From Saxibacter everestensis (lineage in GTDB: Bacteria > Actinomycetota > Actinomycetes > Actinomycetales > Brevibacteriaceae), in the NCBI RefSeq assembly GCF_025787225.1, contig NZ_CP090958.1, forward strand, positions 1,455,856 through 1,519,855: DNA of 64,000 bases. Direction: 5' to 3'. Positions 27,151 through 35,647 of the stretch are shown here, in pieces (within the stretch, counting starts at the first letter, position 1; each line of letters begins with the position of its first letter). The position numbers and the translations under genes were made by a program. The notes under the pieces are model-generated. The model was not told the DNA's origin and did no database searches. It was given only the letters and a program-made list of their open reading frames with translations.

Positions 27151-28428
27151 TTACGCTGCGAGCTTTTCGGCTGCCGCCAGCAGCACACAGGTTGCCAGCA
27201 CGTCGATGGCCACGGCGACGTCGTCCTCGGTTGGCATGGTCGGCGCAATCCGGATGTTCTTGTCCTCCGGGTCGTTCCCGTACGGGAAGGCCGCTCCCGC
27301 CGGGGTCATCGCTACGCCGACGTCTTTCGCCAGGCTGACCACTCGATCCGCGGTGCCCGGAAGGACGTCGAGGCTGACGAAATAGCCACCGCGAGGCGAG
27401 GACCAGTGTGCGACGCCGGAGTCGCCCAGCCGATCCTCGAGGACTTTGTGCACGATGGCGAATTTCGGTTCGATGATCGCGCGGTGCCGGGCCATGTGGG
27501 CGCGAACCCCTGCCGCATCGCCGAAGAACCGTGCGTGACGCAGCTGGTTGATCTTGTCCGGGCCGATCGACTGCGCGGCGAGATGCCGCTTGAACCAGGC
27601 GACGTTTGCCGGCGAGCTGCCCCAGAACGACACACCCGCACCGGCGAACGTCATCTTGGAGGTCGACGCGAAGATGAAGACACGGTCGGGATGACCGGCC
27701 TCAGCCGCAATGTCCAGCACGTCGAGGACGGGAGCCTCGTCATCGGTGAGATGGTGCAGCCCGTAGGCATTGTCCCAGAAGATCCGGAAGTCGTCGGCGG
27801 CGGTCGGCATCGCCAGCAGTTCGCGGGTGATGTCCTCACCGAACACGGCTCCGGTCGGATTGGAATAGGCAGGGACGGCCCAGATGCCCTTGACGGCGGG
27901 GTCGTTCGCGACAAGCGCCCGCACCGCTTCGAGATCCGGCCCATCATCGAGCATGGCGACGGGAACGAGTTCGATGCCAAGGGATTCGCAGAGCGCGAAG
28001 TGCCGGTCGTAGCCGGGGGAGGGGCACAAGATCTTCGGCGCATTGTCCGACCGAATCCACGGGGTGGCCTGATCCGAAACGCCATGCAGCATGGCAAAGC
28101 TCATCGTGTTGTACATCAGGGTGAGGCTCGAACTGCCCTGGGCGAGGAGCAGATCGACCGGCACGTTGAGGAGTTCGGCGAAGATCTCTCGCAGCTCGAC
28201 CAGCCCGTCGAGGCCGCCATAATTGCGGGTATCGGTGCCTTCGGCGCTGGTGTAAGAGTCCGGACCGACGATAGTTAGAAGGTCGGCCGACAGATCGAGT
28301 TGAGCCGGAGAGGGCTTACCGCGGGTGAGGTCCAGCTTCAGGTCTCGATCTTTCAGCGCTTCGTAGCTGGACTTCAGCTCGGAATGGAGTTGTGTGAGCC
28401 GTTCCGGGGTGAGCGTAGCGAGCGCCAT
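27151..28428 (-). CDS. aspT: Aspartate aminotransferase, class Ic (AspT type)
   Basis: A PLP enzyme of 425 residues that moves amino groups between aspartate and 2-oxoglutarate. It matches the corynebacterial AspT subgroup in its start (LKLDLTRGKPS) and in NYGGLDG, PGYDRHF and the Schiff-base Lys in the STSKMTFAGAG segment. The subgroup is confined mainly to actinobacteria. The gene is single, with the divergent-end monooxygenase gene 75 bases upstream on the same strand. Confidence 0.92.
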   Translation of the reverse strand: MALATLTPERLTQLHSELKSSYEALKDRDLKLDLTRGKPSPAQLDLSADLLTIVGPDSYTSAEGTDTRNYGGLDGLVELREIFAELLNVPVDLLLAQGSSSLTLMYNTMSFAMLHGVSDQATPWIRSDNAPKILCPSPGYDRHFALCESLGIELVPVAMLDDGPDLEAVRALVANDPAVKGIWAVPAYSNPTGAVFGEDITRELLAMPTAADDFRIFWDNAYGLHHLTDDEAPVLDVLDIAAEAGHPDRVFIFASTSKMTFAGAGVSFWGSSPANVAWFKRHLAAQSIGPDKINQLRHARFFGDAAGVRAHMARHRAIIEPKFAIVHKVLEDRLGDSGVAHWSSPRGGYFVSLDVLPGTADRVVSLAKDVGVAMTPAGAAFPYGNDPEDKNIRIAPTMPTEDDVAVAIDVLATCVLLAAAEKLAA

Positions 28429-28503
28429 GAAACGAGAGCCTCCTTCAGGGGCTTGGAACCAAAGATTACGTTCAGCATATCGAACGCCAATCTCGCTGAA
28501 TCC

Positions 28504-30213
28504 TCATGGTTCGCTGGTCGGGTAGGGCAACGCCTTGCGGATGGCGGCCTCGGCAAGGTCGCCAGGTGCGGCGGCAGCGACGAAACCGTCGGGGCGCACC
28601 AGATAGAACTGTCCTGGTTCGAGTCCGTTGTTCCGTGCGTCCGGGAAGCAATGGATGTCGAGGGCGAGGTTTCTGCGCAGCCGTGCAACGGAGGCGGCAT
28701 CGACATCGCCGTAGGTGTGGACCTGCCAGGACAGATCCTGTAAGCAGGTGTAGTTCGCGCCGGACCACGGCAAACGGCGCCCGACGATTCGGCCGCGTTT
28801 TCCACCGGCGGCGGCCTTCGCATCGTCATTCATCCAGTAATGAATGCGGGTCTGCGAAATATACCCAAAGAGCCGGGCGGAACCGGAAAGCCTCGGCAGG
28901 ATGCGAATCAGCAGTGGACCGATGAACCGCGGGCCGAACCTGCGGACTAGGCGAGCCAGCTGATTCTCCGAAGTCACCAGGCCAAATAGCCGGTCTGTGC
29001 TGGCCACTATCCGGAGTGCGACGGGTCGTCGCTCGGCGCCGTAACGGTCGAGATAGCTGTCCGGCGCATGGTTGCGGATCACGTCAGAGAGTTTGCAGGC
29101 GAGGTTGTGGGCGTCCTGCAGTCCAGTATTCATGCCTTGCGCTCCGACCGGGGAATGCAGATGCCCGGCGTCTCCGGCCAGGAAGAACGGGCCGTCCCGG
29201 AACTTTTCCGCGACCCTGTGGTGCACCCGATAGGTGGAGAACCAGCTGGTGTCGCGATACGTCACGCCGAAGATCCGGCGCAGCCTGTCCCGCGCGATCT
29301 GCTCGGGAATGTCCTTACCCGCCGGGTCTGACGCTTTCGCCTTTGGCCTGCGCGGGACTGCTGGTTCGGGTTCGTGTGGGGTTGCAGGTTCGGGTTCGTG
29401 CGGGGCTGCTGGTTCCGGTTCCTGCCGGGCTGCCGGTTCGGGTTCGCCGGGGATGTCCGACTCGCGGACAACGCCAATCAGGCGGTCGTGCCCGCCCGAC
29501 GCCATCGGAAATGAAATCAGAAAGTCGGTTCTACCCATCCGCACGTTGACCGCTTTGTCGACCAAACCGTTCACGCCGGTCCCGTCAGCGACATAGAAGG
29601 TGTGCTGATTGGTGATCCCTTCGAAGGCGATGTTCCGTAGACTCCGGACCTGGGACGATCCGCCATCAGCGCCCACGCAGTACCGGGCCTCAACGGTCCT
29701 CCTGCCGTCCGGTGTCGAGAAGGTAGCGCTGGCTGCGCCAGGCGTTCCGGATCTTCTGCCGGGGGCGACACTTCCTGGGTCGGTCGTGTCTGCCTGCTCA
29801 TCCAGCGCCAAAAGCTCGTAGTTCCACAGCACCGAACCGCCAAGGCTGAGCAGCGAGTCGACCATGATCTGTTCGTTTCGGCTCTGTTCGAGCACATAAA
29901 CGCTTGGATACGGGCTGACCCCTGCGCCAATGTCTCCGATTGGAATCGCGCCGAAGGCATGGTCTTCATATCCGGGGCTGATTGCAATGGCAGCCTGCGC
30001 CTGGGCCAGGACGGTATCGACGAGGCCAAGCTGGTCATAAATTTCCATCGTCCGTGCCTGGATGCCGAGGGCTCGGGATTCCTGCGTCGGGCCGGATTTT
30101 CTGTCCACGATGACAGCGTCCACATCGAGCCTGCGGAGGCAGTTAGCCAGCATCAGCCCGGTCGGCCCGGCACCGATGATGAGCACGTCTGTGCTGATAT
30201 CGGGATTGCTCAC
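28504..30213 (-). CDS. FAD-dependent aromatic-ring monooxygenase
   Basis: A 569-residue class A flavoprotein monooxygenase of the phenol hydroxylase/TfdB type. It has the FAD motif GAGPTGLMLANCL, the DG-like segment YCVGADGGSSQVR, and GDAGHLHSPVGAQGMN. GTG 30213 follows a GGGAGGA site. A hydrophilic insert of four 8-residue repeats (EPEPAAxx) lies around residues 252-287, probably a surface loop. The physiological substrate is unknown. Confidence 0.9.
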   Translation of the reverse strand: MSNPDISTDVLIIGAGPTGLMLANCLRRLDVDAVIVDRKSGPTQESRALGIQARTMEIYDQLGLVDTVLAQAQAAIAISPGYEDHAFGAIPIGDIGAGVSPYPSVYVLEQSRNEQIMVDSLLSLGGSVLWNYELLALDEQADTTDPGSVAPGRRSGTPGAASATFSTPDGRRTVEARYCVGADGGSSQVRSLRNIAFEGITNQHTFYVADGTGVNGLVDKAVNVRMGRTDFLISFPMASGGHDRLIGVVRESDIPGEPEPAARQEPEPAAPHEPEPATPHEPEPAVPRRPKAKASDPAGKDIPEQIARDRLRRIFGVTYRDTSWFSTYRVHHRVAEKFRDGPFFLAGDAGHLHSPVGAQGMNTGLQDAHNLACKLSDVIRNHAPDSYLDRYGAERRPVALRIVASTDRLFGLVTSENQLARLVRRFGPRFIGPLLIRILPRLSGSARLFGYISQTRIHYWMNDDAKAAAGGKRGRIVGRRLPWSGANYTCLQDLSWQVHTYGDVDAASVARLRRNLALDIHCFPDARNNGLEPGQFYLVRPDGFVAAAAPGDLAEAAIRKALPYPTSEP

Positions 30214-30240
30214 GTGTCCTCCCTTGACATGGTGATTAGC

Positions 30241-32769
30241 CTACGACCAACACGGGCGGGCATCGGCTCGTCGGGGAAATAAGGCGGCGGAAGATCGGCC
30301 CGAAATAGGACATAGCTTGTCCTTTTGGCTGCCTAGGCTGAGATTCCACAGCGGATCACACGAGCAAAGGTACCGACGATGACGACAACAGCCAATATCG
30401 ACCTCGGCAAGCTCCTTATCGATCAGTTGCAATGGCATTGGGACAACCAACTCCGGCCGCGCCTGGATGGTCTCAGCGATGCCGAGTATTTCTGGCGGCC
30501 AGTGCCGAACAGTTGGAGTGTTCACCGCAGAGGGGAGTCGACTGCGCCGGTTCAGGCCGGATCGGGCGACTTCACCATCGATTTCGCTTTCCCTGAGCCG
30601 ACGCCCGCCCCGGTGACCACGATCGCCTGGCGCCTCGGTCATTTGCTGGTTGGGGTCTACGGCGCCCGCCTCGCCACTCATTTCGGCGGAGCGCCCGCTG
30701 ACTATATGAGCTACGACTATCCGGGAACTGCCACCGAGGCGTTGTCTCGTCTCGATGAGATGCACTCCGCGTGGATTGCCGGAGTCGCGTCCCTGGATGC
30801 GAATGGCCTGCAGCGGCCGTGCGGTGAGGAGGGATTCGAGCAGGAGCCGATGGCAGCGCTCCTCCAGCACATCAACCGCGAGGTGATTCATCACGGCGCA
30901 GAGATTGCCTTGCTGCGGGATCTGTGGGCCAATCAGGCTTGAGACGTCGGGCACGTCGGCCGTTCCCGCGCTCGAACGGGCTACCGGTAGACCTGCACCC
31001 GGTGCGGCTGTCGGCTGATGACGATGCCAACGCCGCGGAGGCGAAGGTCGTACCCCGCTGCTGGGAGCTGATGCCCGAGCCATCGATTTGGGTGAGGATC
31101 CTGACGGTATGATTCGGCGGTCGATGACTGATGCACGAGCAACTGACCTCGCCGAGGATCCCGATGGCGTGGTTCGGCGGAAAGTGTCTGGAGCACGATC
31201 CGCAGCCACCGACCGCTGCCTAACCGTGGGTCGTGTGCTGTGCCTTCCATCGGCTGTCTGTCGGTTCTCCGGGCGCGCCGGCCGAGCTGACGTGGCAGAC
31301 ACGGCCCGCGCGGTCACCGTCACCGGTTTAGGGTCTGGTCCGGCTCGGCGGGGTGGCATCTTTGACTGAGCGGGTTTCGGTAAGCGATGGGAGATGACGA
31401 TTCGCGGCCCTCCCATGGCGCACTCGAGCAGCGGTGGGGCATTGCTGGAGGTGTTGGCCTGACGGTCGGGGCTGGTGTGTGTCTGGCGGCGTGGCAGATC
31501 GGTGGCATTCTTGGTGGTTACTCGTACGCCTCGTTGAGCGGGGCGTTGGCGGTACTCGGTTTTGCCGATGAACTTTCCGTTGCTGGCCCGGAAGCTGAGT
31601 CCGTTGTGCTCGCGGGTGATGGTGATGTTGTTGCGGTGGATCCAGTGGTGGTGGAAGACGCAGAGTAGGCAGCCTTCGTCGATGTTGGTGTTGCCGTTCT
31701 TTGCGGCCCATTCGGAGATGTGGTGTCCTTCGCAGTAGTCTGCGGGCATTGCGCATCCGGGACTGACACATCCGCCGTCGCGGGTGATCATGGTTTTGCG
31801 TTGGCTGCCGGTAAAGGTGCGTTTTTCGCGGCCGAAGTTGATGACCTGATTTTCTGCGTCGAATACCGTGCGCATCAGCTGCGCGTCGCACAGTAAGGTC
31901 GCGAGGTCGGATTCGGCCAGTGGTGTTCCGTCGGTGTAGGTTGCGCCGGGAAACTCGCCGCGAACTTGCCAGGCCGTCCATTGCTCGGCGCTGAGGGTCA
32001 CCATCACGTGGGGGCGTACCTGAGCGCCGGTTCGCAGGGTGCCTTGGTCGAGTGCGTGTTTGGCTATGGTGGTCAGCGCGTCGGCTGTTCGTTGTATGGT
32101 GCTGCGCTCATCGTCAGGGGCGGGTCTGGCGTCTGCTGCTCTGAGGGCGGTTTGTACCAGCTGTCCGGATGCCTCATCCAGGAACGCTTCCAGCCGTAAC
32201 CCGCCCGGGGCCTTCGTTAGCCTGGCGTACCGGCGGGCCTTGGCGTTGTCGGCGTCTCGCTGGTGTGCGTCTTTGTCGAGGTCTGCCATTCGGTGTTTGA
32301 GCACGGTACGGAAGTCGTTGGCGGTGGTCTTACCTGCGGAGCGGAGCAAGTCGTCTTGAACGTCCGGTGCGGTCAGGGCCTCTCGCTGGGCGTCGGAGCC
32401 CGTCTGCATCTGCCGTGCCAGCGTGGTCGCGTGCTCCGGGGTGACTTGCCCGGATTGCACGGCGTCGGCGAGTTTCGGGACTTGTTCGACTGTGCGGGCG
32501 AGATGCAGTTCGTCGCGTGCTTTGCCGTATCCGGCTCTGGTGGTCCGTGCCCGCCACGCTTCGACGCTGCTGTCGCCACGCAGAGCCCAATCCCCGGATT
32601 CGTCTTCGACGGCAAGGATCCGCGCTTTCGCCAGGGCCGCAACCCGGGTTAGTTCGTCCAGCGCGGCCAGAGCTTCTCGGCGCTCACGCATCGTCCAGCA
32701 GCGGATACGCTCGACGGTCAGGGCAGTTGCGGCCGAGCTGGCTGCACGAGACGACTCAACAACTCGCAT
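30241..32769 (-). CDS. DUF222/13E12-family HNH endonuclease with abnormal C-terminal extension
   Basis: The N-terminal part is a DUF222 domain and an HNH nuclease motif lies near residues 325-375 (CVSPGCAMPADYC, then EGHHISEW and HHHWIHRNN). ATG 32769 follows GGAGGG. The frame stays open for 842 residues, while this family usually ends near 400-550. Past residue ~430 it is Pro/Arg/Ser-rich, and residues ~610-797 are exactly antisense to the DinB-like gene. The real end is therefore doubtful: a frameshift or lost stop may have extended it. Confidence 0.75.
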   Translation of the reverse strand: MRVVESSRAASSAATALTVERIRCWTMRERREALAALDELTRVAALAKARILAVEDESGDWALRGDSSVEAWRARTTRAGYGKARDELHLARTVEQVPKLADAVQSGQVTPEHATTLARQMQTGSDAQREALTAPDVQDDLLRSAGKTTANDFRTVLKHRMADLDKDAHQRDADNAKARRYARLTKAPGGLRLEAFLDEASGQLVQTALRAADARPAPDDERSTIQRTADALTTIAKHALDQGTLRTGAQVRPHVMVTLSAEQWTAWQVRGEFPGATYTDGTPLAESDLATLLCDAQLMRTVFDAENQVINFGREKRTFTGSQRKTMITRDGGCVSPGCAMPADYCEGHHISEWAAKNGNTNIDEGCLLCVFHHHWIHRNNITITREHNGLSFRASNGKFIGKTEYRQRPAQRGVRVTTKNATDLPRRQTHTSPDRQANTSSNAPPLLECAMGGPRIVISHRLPKPAQSKMPPRRAGPDPKPVTVTARAVSATSARPARPENRQTADGRHSTRPTVRQRSVAADRAPDTFRRTTPSGSSARSVARASVIDRRIIPSGSSPKSMARASAPSSGVRPSPPRRWHRHQPTAAPGAGLPVARSSAGTADVPDVSSLIGPQIPQQGNLCAVMNHLAVDVLEERCHRLLLESLLTARPLQAIRIQGRDSGNPRGVHLIETRQRLGGSSRIVVAHIVSGRSAEMSGEAGAVDPNQQMTEAPGDRGHRGGRRLRESEIDGEVARSGLNRRSRLPSAVNTPTVRHWPPEILGIAETIQARPELVVPMPLQLIDKELAEVDIGCCRHRRYLCSCDPLWNLSLGSQKDKLCPISGRSSAALFPRRADARPCWS
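30379..30942 (+). CDS. DinB-like (DUF664) metal-dependent protein
   Basis: A 187-residue four-helix protein of the DinB/YfiT superfamily. Family features are the early YFWRPVPNSWSV segment, the central helix with RLGHLLVGV, and INREVIHHGAEIALLRDL near the C-terminus, which supply the three metal-ligand histidines. In actinobacteria these are often thiol-dependent (mycothiol) transferases. It lies wholly antisense to the C-terminal extension of the HNH frame; its recognisable family shows that this is the coding strand here. Confidence 0.85.
   Translation: MTTTANIDLGKLLIDQLQWHWDNQLRPRLDGLSDAEYFWRPVPNSWSVHRRGESTAPVQAGSGDFTIDFAFPEPTPAPVTTIAWRLGHLLVGVYGARLATHFGGAPADYMSYDYPGTATEALSRLDEMHSAWIAGVASLDANGLQRPCGEEGFEQEPMAALLQHINREVIHHGAEIALLRDLWANQA
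30950..31330. other. Region of uncertain coding status behind the HNH domain
   Basis: On the minus strand this is the low-complexity tail of the HNH frame. It includes two similar blocks about 59 bases apart (near 31090-31130 and 31150-31190) that encode PSGSSxxSxARAS twice. No plus-strand gene is credible. It may be degenerate sequence. Confidence 0.4.
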
Positions 32770-33132
32770 CGCGCACCCTCCATAAACTCGGCAAACAGCA
32801 GTTGAACTATCGTTACGTTCTATTCTAGTTCGAATAGAGGACGAGAGCAATAGCCGGTTGAGAAAAATTTGGCAGGTCGCACACGGTCAGCGCGTTGCCG
32901 CCACGGCAGCCAACTTCCTTCACACGGAAGGGGTCACCCACTAAGGCGGATCGGCTGCCGGGCCAGCGTGGTCGCAAGCTCCGCGCGGTCGCGTCGATAT
33001 CGAGGTGGCACTGCGATGTCTTTCGGCACGAGGCGTCGCAGGCTGTGCTGGCGGTTACTCCTGGGGCCTGAGCAGGGCAGTGCCGTCGCTTATTCGCTTG
33101 CGGCATTCCTCGAACTGATGAACGGTAAGACC
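32770..33132. other. Intergenic region with a palindrome upstream of the HNH gene
   Basis: A 7-6-7 inverted repeat, TCTATTC...GAATAGA, occupies 32819-32838, 50 bases upstream of the HNH start, and could be an operator. The rest of the space before the GNAT gene holds no supportable gene, although the GNAT frame is open from 32869. Confidence 0.5.
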
Positions 33133-33696
33133 ATGCAATCCACTGTTCTGTTGGAGACTCCAACGCTGTCCACCCAACGGCTTGTGCTTCAACCGCTCGG
33201 GCCAGTCCATGTTGAGTCCGCATGGCAGAGCCTTTTCGATGGAGAGGCGATGCGGCTCACCGGAACGCACGCCACGTTTAGTAAAGAACAGGTGCTGCGC
33301 CATCTGGAACAGGTCGCGCAGAGTAGCGACCGCCTCGATTGGGCAGTCATTCGGCAAGCCGACCGGGCCTACATCGGCGAAGTGGTACTGAACGACCTCG
33401 ATTCTTCCAACCAGTCGATGAACTTCCGGATTGCGCTATTCGGCGAGGATATCCATGGTCACGGGTATGGCACGGAGGTGACCCGGGCCGTGGTCGATTA
33501 TGGACTGGAAGTCGTCCGCTTGCACCGGATCGGGCTGGATGTGTACGACTTCAACCCACGGGCGCGACGGACGTATGAGAAATCAGGCTTCATCCAGGAG
33601 GGAGTGCAGCGCGGGACGCTGCGCTGGGATGGCGCCTGGCACGACTCGATCATGATGTCGATTCTCGCCACCGATCCGAGGCCGTGGCGGGATTGA
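33133..33696 (+). CDS. GNAT N-acetyltransferase, RimJ/RimL type
   Basis: A 187-residue acetyl-CoA-dependent acetyltransferase. It begins with the typical LETPTLSTQRLVLQPL, continues with RTYEKSGFIQEG and ends WHDSIMMSIL, all usual in the RimJ/RimL group. ATG 33133 is chosen for fit to the family start; ATG 33118 is in frame and possible. Nineteen bases of its 3' end recur at 45309-45327, on the far side of the catabolic island. Confidence 0.88.
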   Translation: MQSTVLLETPTLSTQRLVLQPLGPVHVESAWQSLFDGEAMRLTGTHATFSKEQVLRHLEQVAQSSDRLDWAVIRQADRAYIGEVVLNDLDSSNQSMNFRIALFGEDIHGHGYGTEVTRAVVDYGLEVVRLHRIGLDVYDFNPRARRTYEKSGFIQEGVQRGTLRWDGAWHDSIMMSILATDPRPWRD

Positions 33697-33816
33697 GTGC
33701 GCAAACCGCCTGGATATCCGAAGAGCTAGCGTTTCTCTAGCCGCAAACCGATTGATGCCGGCGGATTGGATCTCGCCTGCTCTGGCGTGCCGAATATGAG
33801 CCTGAAGTAGCGTTCG

Positions 33817-33844
33817 TTGACAAATATTATAATCATATTAATCT
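33817..33844 (+). promoter_or_regulatory. Predicted promoter of the dehydratase operon
   Basis: TTGACA (33817-33822), 16 bases, then TAATCT (33839-33844). The spacer is strikingly AT-rich for this genome. The geometry copies the promoters at 38.87 and 39.95 kb, although the 13-mer found there is not conserved here. Confidence 0.5.
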
Positions 33845-33910
33845 TGGTAGGACAGGCCTCTTCGCGACGTCAGGTGCCCGGAGGAGTCGGACTAGCAGGG
33901 AGACGGTTGG

Positions 33911-35647
33911 ATGAGCGGGAAAGACGAGCCGGTGTCGGCACGACGTAGCAGAGCATGGCTCGGCGACGGGGGAAAGAACGGGTTCATTGCCCGTCACCAC
34001 CTGCGACAGATGGGGATGGCAGGCCGACAATTCGACGGCCGTCCCGTGATCGGGATTGCGAATACCTGGTCCGAGCTCACTCCCTGCAATGCTCACCTGC
34101 GGAGCTTGGCTGAGGCAGTACGTCGCGGAATCCAGCAGGCAGGCGGCATGGCACTTGAGTTTCCCGTGCTCTCACTGGGGGAGCCGTTTATGCGGCCGTC
34201 AACCATGCTGTACCGCAATATGATGGCGATGGAACTCGAAGAACTCATTCGAGCTAATCCAATGGACGCCGTCGTGGTCCTCACAGGATGCGACAAGACG
34301 ACCCCGGCAGGCTTGATGGGCATTGCCAGCGTGGATCTGCCGGCCATCATGTTGACCGGCGGTCCGATGCTCAATGGGAGGTTTCGCGGCAAGGCGGTTG
34401 GATCTGGCACCGACATCTGGCGAATGAGCGAGGGACTCCGTGCCGGAGAAGTCAGCCAGAGTGAGTTCACCGAGTTTGAGTCGTGTTTGAACCGGTCGGC
34501 TGGCCACTGCATGACGATGGGAACAGCGTCCACGATGGCCAGTATCGCCGAGGTCCTTGGCATGCAGCTGCCTGGTGCGGCAGCGCTGCCCGCGGTCGAC
34601 TCAAGGCGGGTGGCCTTGGCAGAGGATACCGGTGCGCGCGCGGTTGAATTGGCCGATGAAGGCCTGCGTCCATCACAAATCATGACCCGGGAGGCTTTTG
34701 AAAATGCGCTCGTCGCCAACGCTGCTATCGGTGGGTCGACGAACGCCGTCCTGCACCTGCTTGCCATAGCCGGCCGGTGCGGAGTGCCCCTGACGCTGGA
34801 CGATGTGGACGCGATTGGGCGCGAAATCCCCCTCCTGGTAGACCTGATGCCCAGCGGCAAGTTCCTGATGGAGGAGTTCGCCTACGCGGGCGGCGTCCCC
34901 GGGCTGGTGCAACGGCTAGGGGACCGATTGCACGGCGACGCGATCACCGTCACCGGCAGCTCCATTCGGGAGGCTGGCCGGAACGCCAGGATCGACGACG
35001 ACGAAGTGATCAGGGCGTGGGATAACCCGGTCCAGCCAGCCGGTTCCGGGACCGCAGTGGTGCGCGGCAACCTCGCACCGAACGGCGCGGTGCTGAAAAT
35101 TAGTGCCGCAGAGCCTCGACTGCTTCGCCATGAAGGACCCGCTCTTGTCTTCGATTCGATAGAGGACTATCAGGCCGTCTGCGAGGACGATCTACTGGAC
35201 GTCACCGAGGACACGGTCCTGGTCGTTCGCAACTGCGGGCCAAGGGGCTACCCGGGGATGCCAGAAGTTGGCAATCTGCCCCTTCCCAGGAAGCTGCTGA
35301 AGCAGGGCATCCGGGACATGCTTCGAATTTCGGATGCAAGGATGAGCGGCACAGCGTATGGAGCGTGCATTTTGCACGTCGCACCGGAATCTGCAGTCGG
35401 GGGACCGTTAGCGCTAGTGCGAACCGGCGACGTTATTGCCCTCGATGTTGACGAACGCTCGCTGGAAATGCGGGTAAGTGATGAGGTTCTGGCCCAGCGC
35501 CGAGCTGAATGGGTGGCTCCCGCGCCCCCATCCGACCGTGGCTGGACCAGACTCTATGCCGAACATGTCCAGCAAGCCGATACGGGCGCAGATTTTGATT
35601 TTCTGTTGGGATCGAGCGGTTCCTTGCCAGGTCGGGCAGCATTCTGA
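33911..35647 (+). CDS. IlvD/Edd-family sugar-acid dehydratase
   Basis: A 578-residue iron-sulfur dehydratase. Family cysteines are seen in LTPCNAH, LTGCDKTTP and AGHCMTMGTAST. Overall it looks like the pentonate/hexonate dehydratases (L-arabinonate dehydratase group), which turn an aldonate into a 2-keto-3-deoxy acid, and less like the branched-chain IlvD. The gene order supports this: its TGA overlaps the ATG of a DapA-family lyase and a FadR-type regulator follows. The exact sugar acid is not readable. Confidence 0.88.
   Translation: MSGKDEPVSARRSRAWLGDGGKNGFIARHHLRQMGMAGRQFDGRPVIGIANTWSELTPCNAHLRSLAEAVRRGIQQAGGMALEFPVLSLGEPFMRPSTMLYRNMMAMELEELIRANPMDAVVVLTGCDKTTPAGLMGIASVDLPAIMLTGGPMLNGRFRGKAVGSGTDIWRMSEGLRAGEVSQSEFTEFESCLNRSAGHCMTMGTASTMASIAEVLGMQLPGAAALPAVDSRRVALAEDTGARAVELADEGLRPSQIMTREAFENALVANAAIGGSTNAVLHLLAIAGRCGVPLTLDDVDAIGREIPLLVDLMPSGKFLMEEFAYAGGVPGLVQRLGDRLHGDAITVTGSSIREAGRNARIDDDEVIRAWDNPVQPAGSGTAVVRGNLAPNGAVLKISAAEPRLLRHEGPALVFDSIEDYQAVCEDDLLDVTEDTVLVVRNCGPRGYPGMPEVGNLPLPRKLLKQGIRDMLRISDARMSGTAYGACILHVAPESAVGGPLALVRTGDVIALDVDERSLEMRVSDEVLAQRRAEWVAPAPPSDRGWTRLYAEHVQQADTGADFDFLLGSSGSLPGRAAF

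Noticed and set aside
32790-32840. LexA/SOS box upstream of the HNH gene
   Set aside because: Some mycobacterial 13E12 genes are LexA-controlled, but no TCGAAC-N4-GTTCGA match occurs; only a different 7-6-7 palindrome is present.
32869-33132. Long N-terminal extension of the GNAT protein
   Set aside because: The open frame upstream of ATG 33118/33133 is Arg-rich, unlike any GNAT start, and has no ribosome site.
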